Shown piece after piece: positions 21,203-34,300 of a DNA stretch of 64,000 bases. Position 1 is the stretch's first letter, and every line of letters begins with the position of its first letter. Under the pieces are notes generated by a model. That model had not been told where the DNA came from, made no database searches, and saw nothing but the letters and a program-made list of their open reading frames with translations. A program made the translations under genes and the position numbers. The stretch is from Pristionchus mayeri (taxonomy: Eukaryota; Nematoda; Chromadorea; Rhabditida; Neodiplogasteridae): NCBI GenBank assembly GCA_036245805.1, contig BTRK01000003.1, forward strand, positions 20,363,292 through 20,427,291, in the 5' to 3' direction.

Positions 21203-24200
21203 GGCGACATCAAGGGCCAATGTGCTCGCATGGTTGCGAGATGATCGACGAGGAGACGTCAGGTCTGCAAGGGGGATACGGTCAGAAGGATACGGTAGTC
21301 GTGCATCGACAACTGACTGTTTATAACCCCTACCAATGAATTTCGATTCACTTGTGAAAATCGAGTAAAGCCCTAAAAAAGAATAACAACAAAGAAAGAA
21401 GAACAACAAAGAATAACGAACACGAACATCTTCTTCCTAACGCGCACTCATTTTCCAGTGGAATCAGTGATGAATCAGCTGTTGTGTGCGCACTTCACTA
21501 GATACAACGCAAAGTGATCACGGAAGGAAAATAAGTTAAATTTTTTGGAAGAAATCGCGTGTATTGGGAGTAAAGCGAGAGACACGCAGGAGACCTTCCG
21601 TCATCAGAGCGACTTTTCGCAGATTACTATCAGCCCTCGATCCCCAATGGAAGAGATTCACAAGTGCAGAGAAAAAGAGGAGAAGGAGAGAGAAGAAGGA
21701 GAGAGGGAAGAGCCATCGTTCAAGCCCTTTCCTTCGCCAGTTCGACCACTGTGATGCCATCCCTCTATCTCTTTCATATCGCAAAACATTGGCAGATGAA
21801 ATTATTGACACTGTGGCATGTGGAGACTTCGAGAGAATCAAAGAACTGCGAAATAGCAAAAAAGGAGTGGAAGGAGCGAAGAGAAAGAGAGTGGGCGAGA
21901 GAGCGTGGATGATCGAGAGAGTGCGACTATCCATCGAGAGAGCGCGCACTATGGAGAGACGGGAGAGGAGTAGAGAGAGGGACGAGAGAGTGTGTGGAAT
22001 GGAGATAGTGGGGAGAGGAGGAGAGAGAGAGAGGAGAGACACGCATGCAATCACACGATTCGAGGACAGGAGAGGAGTAGAGAGACAGACGGGAGAACGG
22101 GCACAGAATGCGCATAGAGGATGAGAGATCACTCAGAATAGAGAGAGTGCGATTGGCTAGAGATGATGCAATCAGCTGGCTACAGTACTCACCCATGTCC
22201 AGTCTCGATGCTCCGTACTCTCCTCGAAAAGGTAGTTGCAGTCAAGTTAGATGAGATCCTCTCTGCAATTCTCTTTTTTTGCACATTTAATCGCATTTCG
22301 GCACCTCGCGCGAACGCGTTATTTCCGACACAAATGAGAGAAAGGACAGAGAACGAGAAAAATGACTGAGGTAGGTCCGAATGATAATTCGTTTTCAAAG
22401 TTTTGAAACAAGCGAAATAGAGGGATGGGGGAAGAAAGGAAGGAGAGAGGGTTAGGGAGGGGACAAACGAGTAGACTGACACTGAAGGGGCGGAGGAGAG
22501 GAGGAGAGAAGAAGGAGAGAGGGAGAGAGACAAGAGAGAAGGAAGAGGGCCAGAGAGGCAGAGAGACGAGAGAAGGCTGGGGTGGAGAGTGCAGAGAGGC
22601 AGAGAAGGGAGGAGAGAGTGTGGGATACGAGGAGAGACAAACAGAGAGAGAGGGAATGTAGAGAGAAGAGAGGAAGGAGAGGAGGTGGTAAGGCGGAATG
22701 ATGGGAGAGAGGGAGGGAGAGGGAGGGGACAAGGAGATGAAATGGTAGGAATCGTCAAGAAGTCGGGAAATGAGGTGGGATACCGTATGACTTGATCGGG
22801 TTGTTGAAACATGTGAGTGGAGGGAAAGGAAAGGAAGAAAAAGAGCGTGCCTCTGCATGAGCGAAACGCATACTCGATCAGCTGTTTGGTTCGCGTTGCA
22901 CTGCCAAATAATTGCCGTTGCACGCAGCGTATAAAAAAATAACACGAAAAAATATTGCAGTTCGAACTCTCAACGAGAGTGTGTCCTATTGGCACTGACA
23001 TACATTCAGCATAGCCGCAACAGAAAAGAGGATATCAGATGGGAAGTGGACATGCGCAAAAAGATCGCACGTAGTATAGCAGCAGCTAAAAACCGTTTGC
23101 ACAGCTGTCAGATTAGCGTTCTGCGAGCACTTCAGATAAAGAAAGAATTACACGCACCCGATTTGGACTCGATCTTGATTAACAAAAAAACCTCAATGCA
23201 CCAGAGAAATATGGTGAAATTTGCAAAATTAAAGATAAGAAGGAAGAATTGACTGCATTCTCTGCGGTTGCGATCAAAGAAACGAGTGATGGAACGGGGA
23301 AGACAAACAACAATAAGGGAATGTGTTGACGAGACCGCAGATTCCCGTTGCATCCTGCCTATGAACCAGTGTTCAGACAGCAGGCTGCTGTGACGAACTC
23401 CCGCAGGTTAACGAAAGAAAATATCTACATTATCTAAACCGCGACCGTAAATCCATGAAATTTACAACCACCAGCTGGCAGAAGGATACGTGGTGTCACT
23501 TACCAAGTAAGCAAATCGCATTTCGAAGGAGCATAACGAGATACAAAAGCATTAAACCTCCGGGGCGAAATGAGGTCAGTTGTAAAATTCGTGCTGCTGG
23601 GATTCCACTCACGTGTAATGTTGTCGCGATGCCAATTATAAGTACCATAAAAACAACACTATCATGTCGCTTTTTTCTGGAGACTGCCTCCAGCTGCCCT
23701 GCCCACTTCGCACTCACCGATAGCGAGACGGAGAGAGTGACCACCAGACTCTGCCTTCACTCGAAGCGGTCACTCGATCAGATATCGAGATAGATAGCGA
23801 TAGGAGGACGATAGAAAGAGAGAGGGAAGAGAGAGGAAGAAGCGAGTCTAGGAGAGAGAGAGAGCGATTGAGAGAAAGAGTGATTGGCTGGGGCGGTCGG
23901 AGGGAGGGATGGAAGTGCAGCCTCCCCCCCCCCCCCCCCCCACCACCAGAGAGATAGGACAGTGAAAGGACAGAGAGGGAAGTCGGGATGAGAGGGAGCA
24001 GGAGAGGGAGGAGAGGGAAGGAGGGATGAGGGGGTCGAAGAATGAGGGAAGAAGAGGAGGCAGAGAATAGACGAAGAAAATAGGCACGAAGGGAGGGTGG
24101 AAAAATAGACACGCGAAGCAGTGGAGGAGAGCACAGCGTCAGAAGTTCTTGCCCGATAGGGGGAGGTCAACACATACCGTATCCCACCTGTTACCTAACC

Positions 24201-25864
24201 ACTGTTACGGTATTCGGAAGAATTGGCAGGACGAGAGGTCACTTGCGGAAGTCTCGTTTCAGAGATGCTTCATGTGAAGAAAACAGGTGCAGGCAATTGA
24301 TGGTTACTTTCCGAGATAAACCCCTCGTTCTAATGGATGCACCTGCACCGTGCCAGCTTCTGATACAGAATCCCCTCCTTCAGTAATCATCTACCGCTGG
24401 CACGCTCTCCTGATCAGCTGCGGCAAAGTTGTTCCGTCGCGATTACGCAACCTCGCTGAATGGTGAGAGAGAGGGGAGGGAAGAGTGATCTGTGAGTGTG
24501 TAGAGAGAAGAAAGAGTGGGGATACAGGTAAAAGGGGGCAGTAGGAGGAGAGAGAGGTGAATCGAGAGAGGGAGAGAGAGGGTATACGCCACACACGCGT
24601 ACCCTCGTTTCTCTCCTCTCTCCCTCCCCTCTCTACCCTCCTCCCCCTCTCTGCCTATTATTCCCCTCCCTCGTATCTCTCTCGAAGAGTGATGGGGAGG
24701 GGGAGAGAGTGGAGAGAGAAACTGGATGGGAGTAGACACATAGACGAGTGAGAGAGAGGGGAGAGGAGAGCGAGGGACGAATATGCGAAATAAGAGAGAG
24801 AAGAGGAGGAAGAGAGGGGACTAGAAAGGAAGATCGAAAGGAGAGGAAGAGAGGAGAGAGCACTGCGAGGGACTTACAAAATGATGATCCCTCATTCCAC
24901 TACAGTAATCTCGTTCACAATAATCCCCATTCTACAGTAGGCGTACCGTACCCCCCCCCCCCTTTCCCCTTCATGTCTTGCTAGGGTGCTGCAGTAACAA
25001 TGTTTGCTGTTGATGATCACAGAAAAAAATGGCCGCAGAACTGTTCATCCCTACCATGGGTGCGTGTCTACCGTATTCTCCTACCGTACTCATGCTCGAC
25101 CTTTCTAATTTCATCATCTAGTAATACCCGCTTCCACAACGAATCTGAAGTGAGGATTACGGTAGCTCCATCATATCACTCATAATTGCTGCTGCTGGAT
25201 CAATTAGTGCTCAAGTGTTAGTAGGAAGATAAAAGTGTGGTGGTTGAAAAAGGGGGTAAGAGAGAAGGAGAGAGCAGGAAAATAAAGGAAGATAGAGAGA
25301 GGGATGGAAGAGGGAGAGAGGGAGGAGAGAGCAGTCATACGACCAGAGAGAGAGCGATGCGAATTGAGAGGGAGGACAGAGAAAACAGAGAAGGTGAGTG
25401 AGAGAGAGTGGAGGGAGGAGAGAGGGACAGAGAGGGAGAGGAGGGAGGAGAGAGTGGGAGGAGGGGAGAGGATGCAGAGAGGGAAAGACAGAGAGAATGT
25501 GAGCAACAAGAGGGAAGGAGAGGCGGGAGAGTTGGAAGGGAAGAGAGTCACAGAGGGGCTTTCCACTCCGAACTGTCTAAGGCACCCTGATTAGCTATCG
25601 ATGAGCATTCTCCTACTGCAGGTTACTGTAGGAATGGAAGAAACCGAAGGGGAGTTAGAACGCTACGGTGAAATGATCCGAGGATAGACAAGGCAGAGTT
25701 TACGTTGCCACTGACGAAGCAGGGCCAAATCAACAACAGAACGATCTAGGGATTATCTTGTTTTGAAACCCTATTTTGACTAAAAATGAACCAGTCAATT
25801 CCCCCTCTCTCAACCCTATCCTCTCCCCTCACCTCTCCGCTCCTCATTCTCATCTCTCCCCTCC
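21203..25864. other. Long purine-rich intergenic region, no gene recognised
   Basis: The plus strand is strongly GA-rich at about 21660-22130, 22425-22740, 23790-24080, 24460-24880 and 25240-25560, separated by ordinary sequence. Open frames of up to 270 codons are Ser/Leu/Pro or Arg/Glu repeats caused by composition. A frame at 22989-23252 is more balanced (Lys-rich helical) but has no homology that I recognise. This may be a divergent promoter region between the minus-strand CENP-B gene and the plus-strand gene at 25865. Confidence 0.45.
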
Positions 25865-27844
25865 ATGTCGAGTGGTGGCGCGGCCTTCTCTCGAGGCGTT
25901 CCTCCCAAAGCCTGCGGTCGCAAGCAGCCACCCATGCGTCTCAACAGGTTCTACGGTGAGTCATCCTACTGTAACCATTTCTCGATACGGTACCCTTCTG
26001 CAGCTCGTCAGGCATCTTCGGCGGCATCGTCGATGACGTCGAGCGCGTCTCAGGCGGCAAGTCGAGGGGTACGGTTCTCGACGATGACGTCATCTGCTTC
26101 AGTGCACTCCGAACGACCCGACACTGCTGGGAGGAGTGGAACTGGCTGATGAGACGGCCACGGAGAAAGTGCAGTGAGTTAGAAGAACCATCCAGAATAG
26201 AAATAGAAAGTGAAGCAGTGAGGGGCAATAACGAGGAGCGGCAGACACCTTGATAGTCACGGAAGGAAACCCAAATTGGCCACTTGAGTTCCTTCACCGT
26301 CACTGACCGCATCCGTGCTCATCTGGCGCGAGATCTGAGTGGAGTGAGGGACCGCAAGCTGGCTGCACTATTCGTCTCACACGGTGAGGTCAAAGATCAC
26401 GATGGAGTTCAGAAACTATCAGCAATTGGGAAACCTCGCGAAGTCACTCATATTCCATTCATAGTTATCTCGACTATTGGCCCTTCTACATTCTTTCTCG
26501 AAAAGGGGATGTTGATAATCAACGGATGGAATCATGATCACTTCCATTTCCAGGAGAGTGTCTGGATGAGGCCTTCCCCGCCTGGCTACGACTCGCCTAC
26601 CTCGGAGGTTCCTTTCGCCAATCCTTTCGCAAATTATATCACGATTATTAAAGGCGGCTCCGGCTACCGTCCCTACGACCTCAACATGCCGCTGACTATT
26701 CCGCGGTTCGTTTCGAGATTAAGCATTGCATCATCCTTATCCAATACTTGCAGTCGCCCCCACTCGCACTACGAGGGCGATTCGCCGCTCACTGAACACG
26801 GAAAGGTACTGTAGGCGGATACAGTAACCTGTTCGTGACTACCGTACTCAACGACAGATACCGTACCCTGCAGGTGACCGCAGAGCTGGTCGGTCACGGT
26901 ATGCGACTCGAGAAGCTGCATCCAGTCAGGGTGAGCGGTTTCAAGGCTACGATTGCATAGTGATGGTGCAATCGCTCTCCTCTTCGCAGATCTTCTCATC
27001 GCCCGACCTTCGTAGTGTGCAGACTGCGGCGTCCATTGCGAGGTGACGTCATCTTCGATTCCTCGTCGATGACGTCATCATCATCGTATTTCTCTCCAGA
27101 TCCCTCCGTGCATCGTCAGCGACGATCTGCGTCGAGCCGGCACTGATGGAGTGGACGAAGCTGCGAGACAGGGACTCAAAGCGACACTTCCTATCGCCCA
27201 AGCAGGTCAGCAGCATGGCCCAATCAATGGCCTATGGTACTCACTTCCTGATTACAGTACCGCTTTCTCGAGTACCCGATCGACTTTGGCTACGTGCCCG
27301 AGGCAAGCGTCAAGGAGATCGTCGAGCGAGTACGATAACCTACCGTATCACCTCGTCAATCGATTTGGCAGGAGGGGTCGCCTCGGGAGTACCACGATCG
27401 TCTGACGACGTTCATCTCGACGACGTTCAAGGCGACGAAGGAGAGGTGAGCAAGTATGACGTCGTCTTCGAAGGTAATTTGGCAGGATCGATTGCAGTGT
27501 GGTCCTCTTCGTGGGTTCGCCCCATCTGGTGCACGCTGCCAGGGACGAGATATGGCAGACTCCCGCTGTACGCACTCTTGATCTACCCTTTATCGATTGG
27601 GCATAGCCGATTATGTCATCACCCGCAGGACCTACTGTCGATCTCTTCCTCGATGGACCCGTGCAGTGTGCACATGATCGAGCTCGGCAGAGAGGGAGAG
27701 GTATTGCATCATCCATAGGCAATGGATCGATATTCCCCTCAGGTCTTGATGAACGACACTCCTCTCCGCCATCTCACGCCTACGCTCTACGATTCGCTCC
27801 AATTCGCGAGCGAGCCATCGGAGAAAATCCATCCAATGAAGTAG
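25865..27844 (+). CDS. UBASH3/STS-like histidine-phosphatase-fold protein, probable pseudoenzyme
   Basis: Multi-exon gene with exon 1 at 25865-25954 and a stop TAG at 27842-27844. The N-terminus is Ser/Ala-rich. Exon ~26290-26383 ends in LAALFVSHG and splices to ECLDEAF, giving VSHGECLDE where UBASH3 proteins have the catalytic RHGERVD. Next come GYRPYDLNMP, SPLTEHGK, AELVGHGMRLEKL, the conserved SSPDLRSVQTA and VEPALMEW, all in family order. The second catalytic His region (VAHASSLE in UBASH3) reads VVLFVGSPHLVHAAR. Thus the first Arg and the second His of the phosphatase site appear replaced while the fold is kept. The family dephosphorylates phosphotyrosine or ecdysteroid phosphate; this member is more likely a binding protein. 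Several introns are under 50 nt and one model intron is 34 nt. The 3' exons end in LQFASEPSEKIHPMK. Confidence 0.68.
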
Positions 27845-28380
27845 AGGAAGGAAGGAGGAAGACCTCCCGGAGCCGAGTCCCACTAACGATAAAAATATTC
27901 TGATGACTATCCAATTGCTGTCTCTAACATCCTTACCTTACCGCGAATTCCATACAGCGACTTTATTATCTAAGACAGAGACCAGGAAAGATGGAAAATT
28001 ATTGGAGGGAGAATAGCATATTCCAAAGAGACCACTTCTTGAATGGATATTGGTATTCGTATTCACATCAACAACTTGTAGCCACCTCATCATTGATTAA
28101 TTGCTTACCAATTTTATCAACCATGAAAATCAGAAAACACCTCGGCAAATTGAATTTGTTCACGGAAAATATAACAATTTGAACGATCGAGAAAGTAAAA
28201 AAAGCTAAACGAACACGCGAGAAAAAAAGTAAACAAGAAACAATCATACAGCAATTTTACAAGAATTATTAACACAGCAAATGTTCAACATGACTAAATT
28301 TCACAAATTTACAATAGAGTTGGAATAAAGAAACTGTACAAAACTACTATGGTCCTCCTCTGATAAAAATAAATATGCAT
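27845..28380. other. Convergent intergenic region, A/T-rich
   Basis: This lies between the 3' ends of the plus-strand phosphatase-like gene and minus-strand msh-4. It contains several A-rich stretches suitable for polyadenylation on both strands. No gene is seen. Confidence 0.5.
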
Positions 28381-31300
28381 TCAATTATCTTCGTCCTCTC
28401 CTATCTCCACTGCATTTCTTGCTCTCACTACGTCCAGGAATCGAGCACGAAGCTGCAAAGTGAGAGAATGAATCGACTGTTGTGGATCACAAATCGATGG
28501 GGGTTAATCCTTCTGGAAAATCTTTAGCGAACAAATTAACAAAAGCTAGGTGAACATTCAAACTTCTCCGATCAAAGATCAAAGATCATTCGCACCTGCA
28601 GCAGATTCGCCTTCGTCGTCGTCGTTCTCGGATGTCGAAGGAGTTCACGGAAAGCGTGCGCACACCTAGAATCAATCGATAAATTTGTATTTACTGTACC
28701 TCCATCTTCCGCACATCTACAATTACTAGACCTCTGGATTATTTACAATACTAACAGTCCTCATCTACCGTACTCCTCTGACCTGAGTATCTCCCTTGTC
28801 TCCATCATCTCCTCCTCCTCCTCTCTCCTCGTCTTCCATTCCTCATGCAGTCTTTGCGCCAGTTGTCTCGCTCTCACCAGCATCGACGAGGGGAGAGCAG
28901 CCAGTTCAGCCACTTCGAACCCGTACAGAGGACCTCCAAGGGTGATTCAAAGGGTGAATTTGTGAAAGGAAGAAACAACAATGTTGGATAAACCAGCAGC
29001 AACCAAGACTCAGCATTACTTTTTTAAATTTGATTTGTTGACCTTAGTAACCTGGATGAATTGAAATCTTCGAAAGAAGCAAGAAGATAGATAACCTATG
29101 TTCGTAACGCGCAATCACATGTTTACAGACATATTCCAAAGCTTTTCATATTGTGACAACGCCTATCGTGCTCATAATACTTGATAATCTGTTTTACTTG
29201 ATATTTTTCTGTCTCATTAATTCGGTATTTTTGTAAACATCGAAACGGTATCACAGAATGCTTACAATTGAAAAAAACAATATTGTTGAAAAATTTCAAT
29301 TGAGTTTTCTTCCGATTTCACATCTACATTATCTAATGTAATTCGCAAACCGACCTGAATAGCTGCCTCTGTAGAGAGTGTGCGATGGATCGAGTACCTC
29401 TCCATCACTCGTCTGCCGAACCTGAGGAGCGAAGTGGAAACTGCAAAAAAATATTGTTGGTTGGATATTGGGAAGGAAATGAACACATCACAAATTTACT
29501 CTTATTCTTCAGTGGGGAATAAGGGAATCCCCACCCTAGCAACTCGCACCTCGCGGGTGGTTCACTCCTTAGACGCCTTCCCATCCCTCTGCTTCCCCAT
29601 GTCCCCCCCCCCCTCACTTCTCCACTGCTGCATACGATGCATCAAGAGTGGCCAGATCGAGGAAATGAGAAGTGAAGACGACGAAACACTCAAAATAGGT
29701 GAATTACAATAGCAAGTGTCGACTCCATTGACAGGCCACAAAAACCTCCATGCTTAATATTCTACGCGCAACGTTGAATCTCATCATGACCCTCTTTTCC
29801 CTTCTGAGCATTTTAGCGTTATTCATTCGTGCTCATTTGCGGACGCAAAGGCACTAATTATTAAACGGAGACAGTGAGATCAGTACTTCTTGCTTTTTTC
29901 CCCTCACCTTCTTCTCGATTAACTCCTCGATGACAGCGTACGAGATGCCGATTCCCTCCTCCACGGATGTGCCTGAGAATCGGCAGCAATGACAATAAGG
30001 GCGATTTCTGTATCCGGTGCAGTCATCACACTAATTTTATCGTGCACTTCACAGTCTTGATCAATCGATCGATCCACCGTCTCCCCACTCACCCTTCGAT
30101 CAATAAATCCATGTACAGCCTACCGTATTCCCCACTCACTTCTCGCCAGCTCGTCCACCATCACGAGCGTTCTCGCATCGGCACTCGCCAGAATGCCCGC
30201 CATCCCAGTCATCTCTGCTGCGAACGACGAAAGATTCTCCGCCAGGGTGTCGTTCTGACCTACCTGCAATCGATAATAGGATCATCGATTGATCTGACTT
30301 CCATGTTTGGTCTGTAAAACATATTCATCGACAGATTGCTTAATGTTCCTAAGCATCCCTATGTATACAGGCGAATACCAATCATTTCTCAATCACCCTC
30401 CCTAGCTACCGTACCCTCGATGAGATTCGCTTGAATATGGGGAGTGAGGCTGCTTCCGCAGGGACGAACGAGCCGATCTGTGCGAGAAGCGCGAGAGAGC
30501 CAACTTGACGAGTGTACGTGGACTTGCCCGCCTGAAGAGGAATTAGAGCTTGGAATAACGCAAACAAGATTTATGAGAAACCACAGTGTATTTTCCACTA
30601 AAAAAAAGATTATTTTAACTCCACCTTCGCTATTTCGAAATATCTCTTAAATATTTCTGCGTAAGGTCAAACCTAAGAAAAATTTAACAGGCGAAATCAA
30701 GATACAATTGTTGTAGAAAACAAACAAAGAAAGAAATGTACTAGTGTGCAACGGGATTAACAAAAAAATAAATAAAACTGACCATATTCGGGCCGGTGAT
30801 GAGAGCAAAGTGTGAGGACGGCGTCAGATACTACAAATCAATATTTGCATTTCAGACAACAGTATCGCACCAAATACCGTACCCTCTCCTCACCACTCAC
30901 AGTGTCATTGGGAACGACGGGCTTGCCGGGCACGTCCAGCAGTGGATATCGACCGGCTTTGATGATGACCGATCCACCGAACGAGGGACGAACTGAGGGT
31001 CGATATTTGAGTACTGCGCTACCGTATCGTTATAACGTATCCAGCTACCGTAATATCCTCTCTCACCGGTATCTCTCTCTGTGGCATAGACGACCAGGGC
31101 GCAGATGAAATCGAGGGTGGAGAGGGTGTCGATGAGTGTATACAACACCTCGACGTGCGGGCGGATCTGCATATTAGTAAATGAATCAGAATATCAAATT
31201 ACGGATATAAAATAATATTTAGGATGATCGGGTAATCAGAAATATTATACGGATCTACTACTATATCCAATCGCATTTGAATGATGCTTGGTGGCATAAG

Positions 31301-34300
31301 CATTTTCTGTGCAACAATGTCAGTTACGCGTTCCAAATATATCCCAAATTTTGCAAGTCTGCCCTGTCGATTTCACTCGAAAACGTGGAAAAACAGTATC
31401 CCGCGCATAAATAGAATAGGCACGCAGTTGGGACCGTACTCCACCACATTTCTTTTCCTTACCGCATCGATTGCTTCCGAGATGACGTCATCCGATTCGA
31501 GCATCACTTCGCACACAGACTGCTCGATTCTATCTGTACAGGATACATGACACTTCAAGGATTTGTGGCAAACGTAGGCAGCATTGCTGCTAGCATCAAG
31601 ACCCTCCCGGTTTCAGGATAGTGTCCATCATACTTTAGAGTATCAGCTTATGTATACACTGCCGGTTTTGTGGTTGAACTAGTTGGCACCCTCCCGGATT
31701 TAGAAAATCAGCCGCAATCCCTCCCATGTATGATTTGTGGTCGTCTATAATTCCGAGATTGCATCTTCCATACAAAAACGGACCAAATATTGAGTGAATT
31801 TTGTTCTTCCGCCAATAACTATTTTCAAAATCTTTCCTTGTATCTGCCACTCCCCGAGTGCTCACCATTGAACCTCATGAGATGCCTGCTCGAGAAGGTC
31901 AACGACGCCTTGTTTCTCACAACGTTGATGAAGTTGGGAGGCACCTGAAATGAGCGAATAGAAAGATTGAAACTAAAGAAACAATAAACTACAAGGATTC
32001 AAATCGATAATGTTGATTTCTTCAGTAATATTTCCAACAAATTAGGTGTTCCACGTGATTAATGAAATCTTTCTCATTTTTCAACGTACATTGATTCGCG
32101 TAGAACCGCATGTGTACTCAATATCCAGTCGAGTAAATCAACCCACGGGTACTCTATTCGCATCATGAGTGATCCACAGATAGTGGAAGAGACGGGAGGC
32201 AGAGTAGGCCAACTGCACGTTCTGCTCCGGCATGCACTCCTGCGACGATTGACTGAGTTACGGTAGGATGGATGGACAATAACACTGCTACGGTACTCGT
32301 ATCCTATCACAAACTGACATCCAGTTCCCTCGTATCAGCATGGAGGTCCTTCAGTAGCTCCTCGTACGCCCTCCTGGACACATCCAGAGCAGTGCTTAGA
32401 TGACTCTGAACAGATTGATCGACATTATGAGTATGATCAAATAGCTCGTGTTAACTTTCAAGCGTGCAATTTTCTTCTTTTACTAAGTAGTGCCAAGATT
32501 ATTTGAGCTGACGAGAATTTCCATTGAAAATATGCATCACGAAGCGACTTCGCTAGAAGTTCCGATAACTGTTAGCAGTTACGAAGTCCTACGTAAACAT
32601 GGTCTCAAAAGTGGCATTTTGATATCCTCAACTTGCCTGTATAGCGTAGATCTTCTGATTCCTCGCATCCATGCTGTTCTTCCTCCCATTGAGTGAAAGG
32701 ATGTCGATATTCAGAGTTTCGTCCAGAATCGCTCGAATCTCCTCGATTCGATCGTCCAGCAGTGTCTAAATCAGAAATAAATATAATACAGATTAGGCAA
32801 GAAAATACATCCGAAATGACAATCATTTGTTGTTATCAGTAATAATACATCCAATAAATAAATTTATTGTCGTTACAGTAGCACTTGAACGCAAGAACAT
32901 GAAGTAAACTAACATCAGCTTTCACCGCAATGATTGGTGAAACGAAGTTGGGCAGTAATTGTCGTAGTTTCTCCACCAGTTGGAGGGTCTGGCGGAGGTG
33001 AACGAGCTAAAGACGAAATATTTGTATCAGATAAATGTAAATACGCTGTTCCTGGGTCGAATTCGAGGATAACTTGCATTAAAATAATAAATATTGACAA
33101 TAAGTGTTTTAAAAAAATATATTTAAAAAAAGTTATCGTCACTTTAAAAGCTTTCTAGGTCTACGCCGCAAACTGCTATCCCCGAATCCAAGCAATTTTT
33201 CGTGAGCTAATGGAAACATGAAATCCGGGAGCATGCAAATCTGATTCGCAAGTGTTTTTGAAACGAAAATTATGAAAGGATCACATAAACGCCAGGAGGA
33301 AGCTTGAAATGCATTTTTTAAAACAAAGAAAACATGCGGAAATCAAGAGATTGAGTCACTGTAATCCAAGGCATACCTGGACGATGCGATGTTCTGCCTT
33401 GACGACTGTCTTCTCTCGGTATTTCTTCACGATCACAGGCAGAATGGAGTCGATCGACTGGGCACATGCGAGCAGAGAACGAGATCGCTCCAGGAGCTGA
33501 GCTGAGAGGTTAATACCCTCAATGCATGTGCTTCAACGTCAATAGTGGTTGATTAGGTTATGCTAATCATAATATCCGCTCACGCAGTGCAAAATTCAAT
33601 AACGTCATGCTATATTCCACTGTAGTTCAACTCAAATATCCTTGGCGTATATTTCCAAAATTTCCAAAGCTCCTCCATAACTATCATGCATTTGACCTCG
33701 TTCCCGACATGCGGAGGCTTTTCCCATTGAGTCGCTCATTGGCACTCACATGGGGTTTCTCGAGCATCTCCTCCACTGCATCTGCCCTCGCTGCGATTTC
33801 ATCCTCGTCCGCCAGAGGCTGCAGCAGCGACGCACGCAGTAGACGAGCACCTGGGAAGAATATCGATAGAAACGAAAATTACTCGGATAGTAACGAAAAT
33901 TACTCTGTCGACCAACAAATGTAATAATTCAGAATTCAGAATTATTTCAATCGATCAACAAGCATTGTCAGACCAATTTATCACAGGTAATTATCATTAG
34001 AAATAGAGCATATACTGCGGGAGAATGGCATACAGCAACGTGTGAACGCGCGATCGTCAACCACGAGTCTTCCACCATCACTGGATTATGGAGAAATTTG
34101 GCAAAGGAGTCTTCATACCTGTGACAGTGAGAGTGCCACTAGAGAGCATCGAGAAAATCGTGCGACGGTCCTGCAACGATTTTCGATATTTTACGTCAAA
34201 CAGCATACACGGCACGGACTATATTCCTCACCAGCAATGTGTTTTTTTTAAATCAATGGAAAACAATAATAACCTTTCCTCTGGCGGAGCTAGTGCGATC

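Noticed and set aside
21564..22124. 186-codon Arg/Glu-rich plus-strand frame
   Set aside because: Same purine-rich composition effect; only a short middle piece looks balanced and no homology is recognised.
22189..23001. 270-codon minus-strand open frame rich in Ser, Leu and Pro
   Set aside because: It lies in a GA/CT-rich tract, overlaps similar long frames in other registers and has no domain or splice support; composition explains it.
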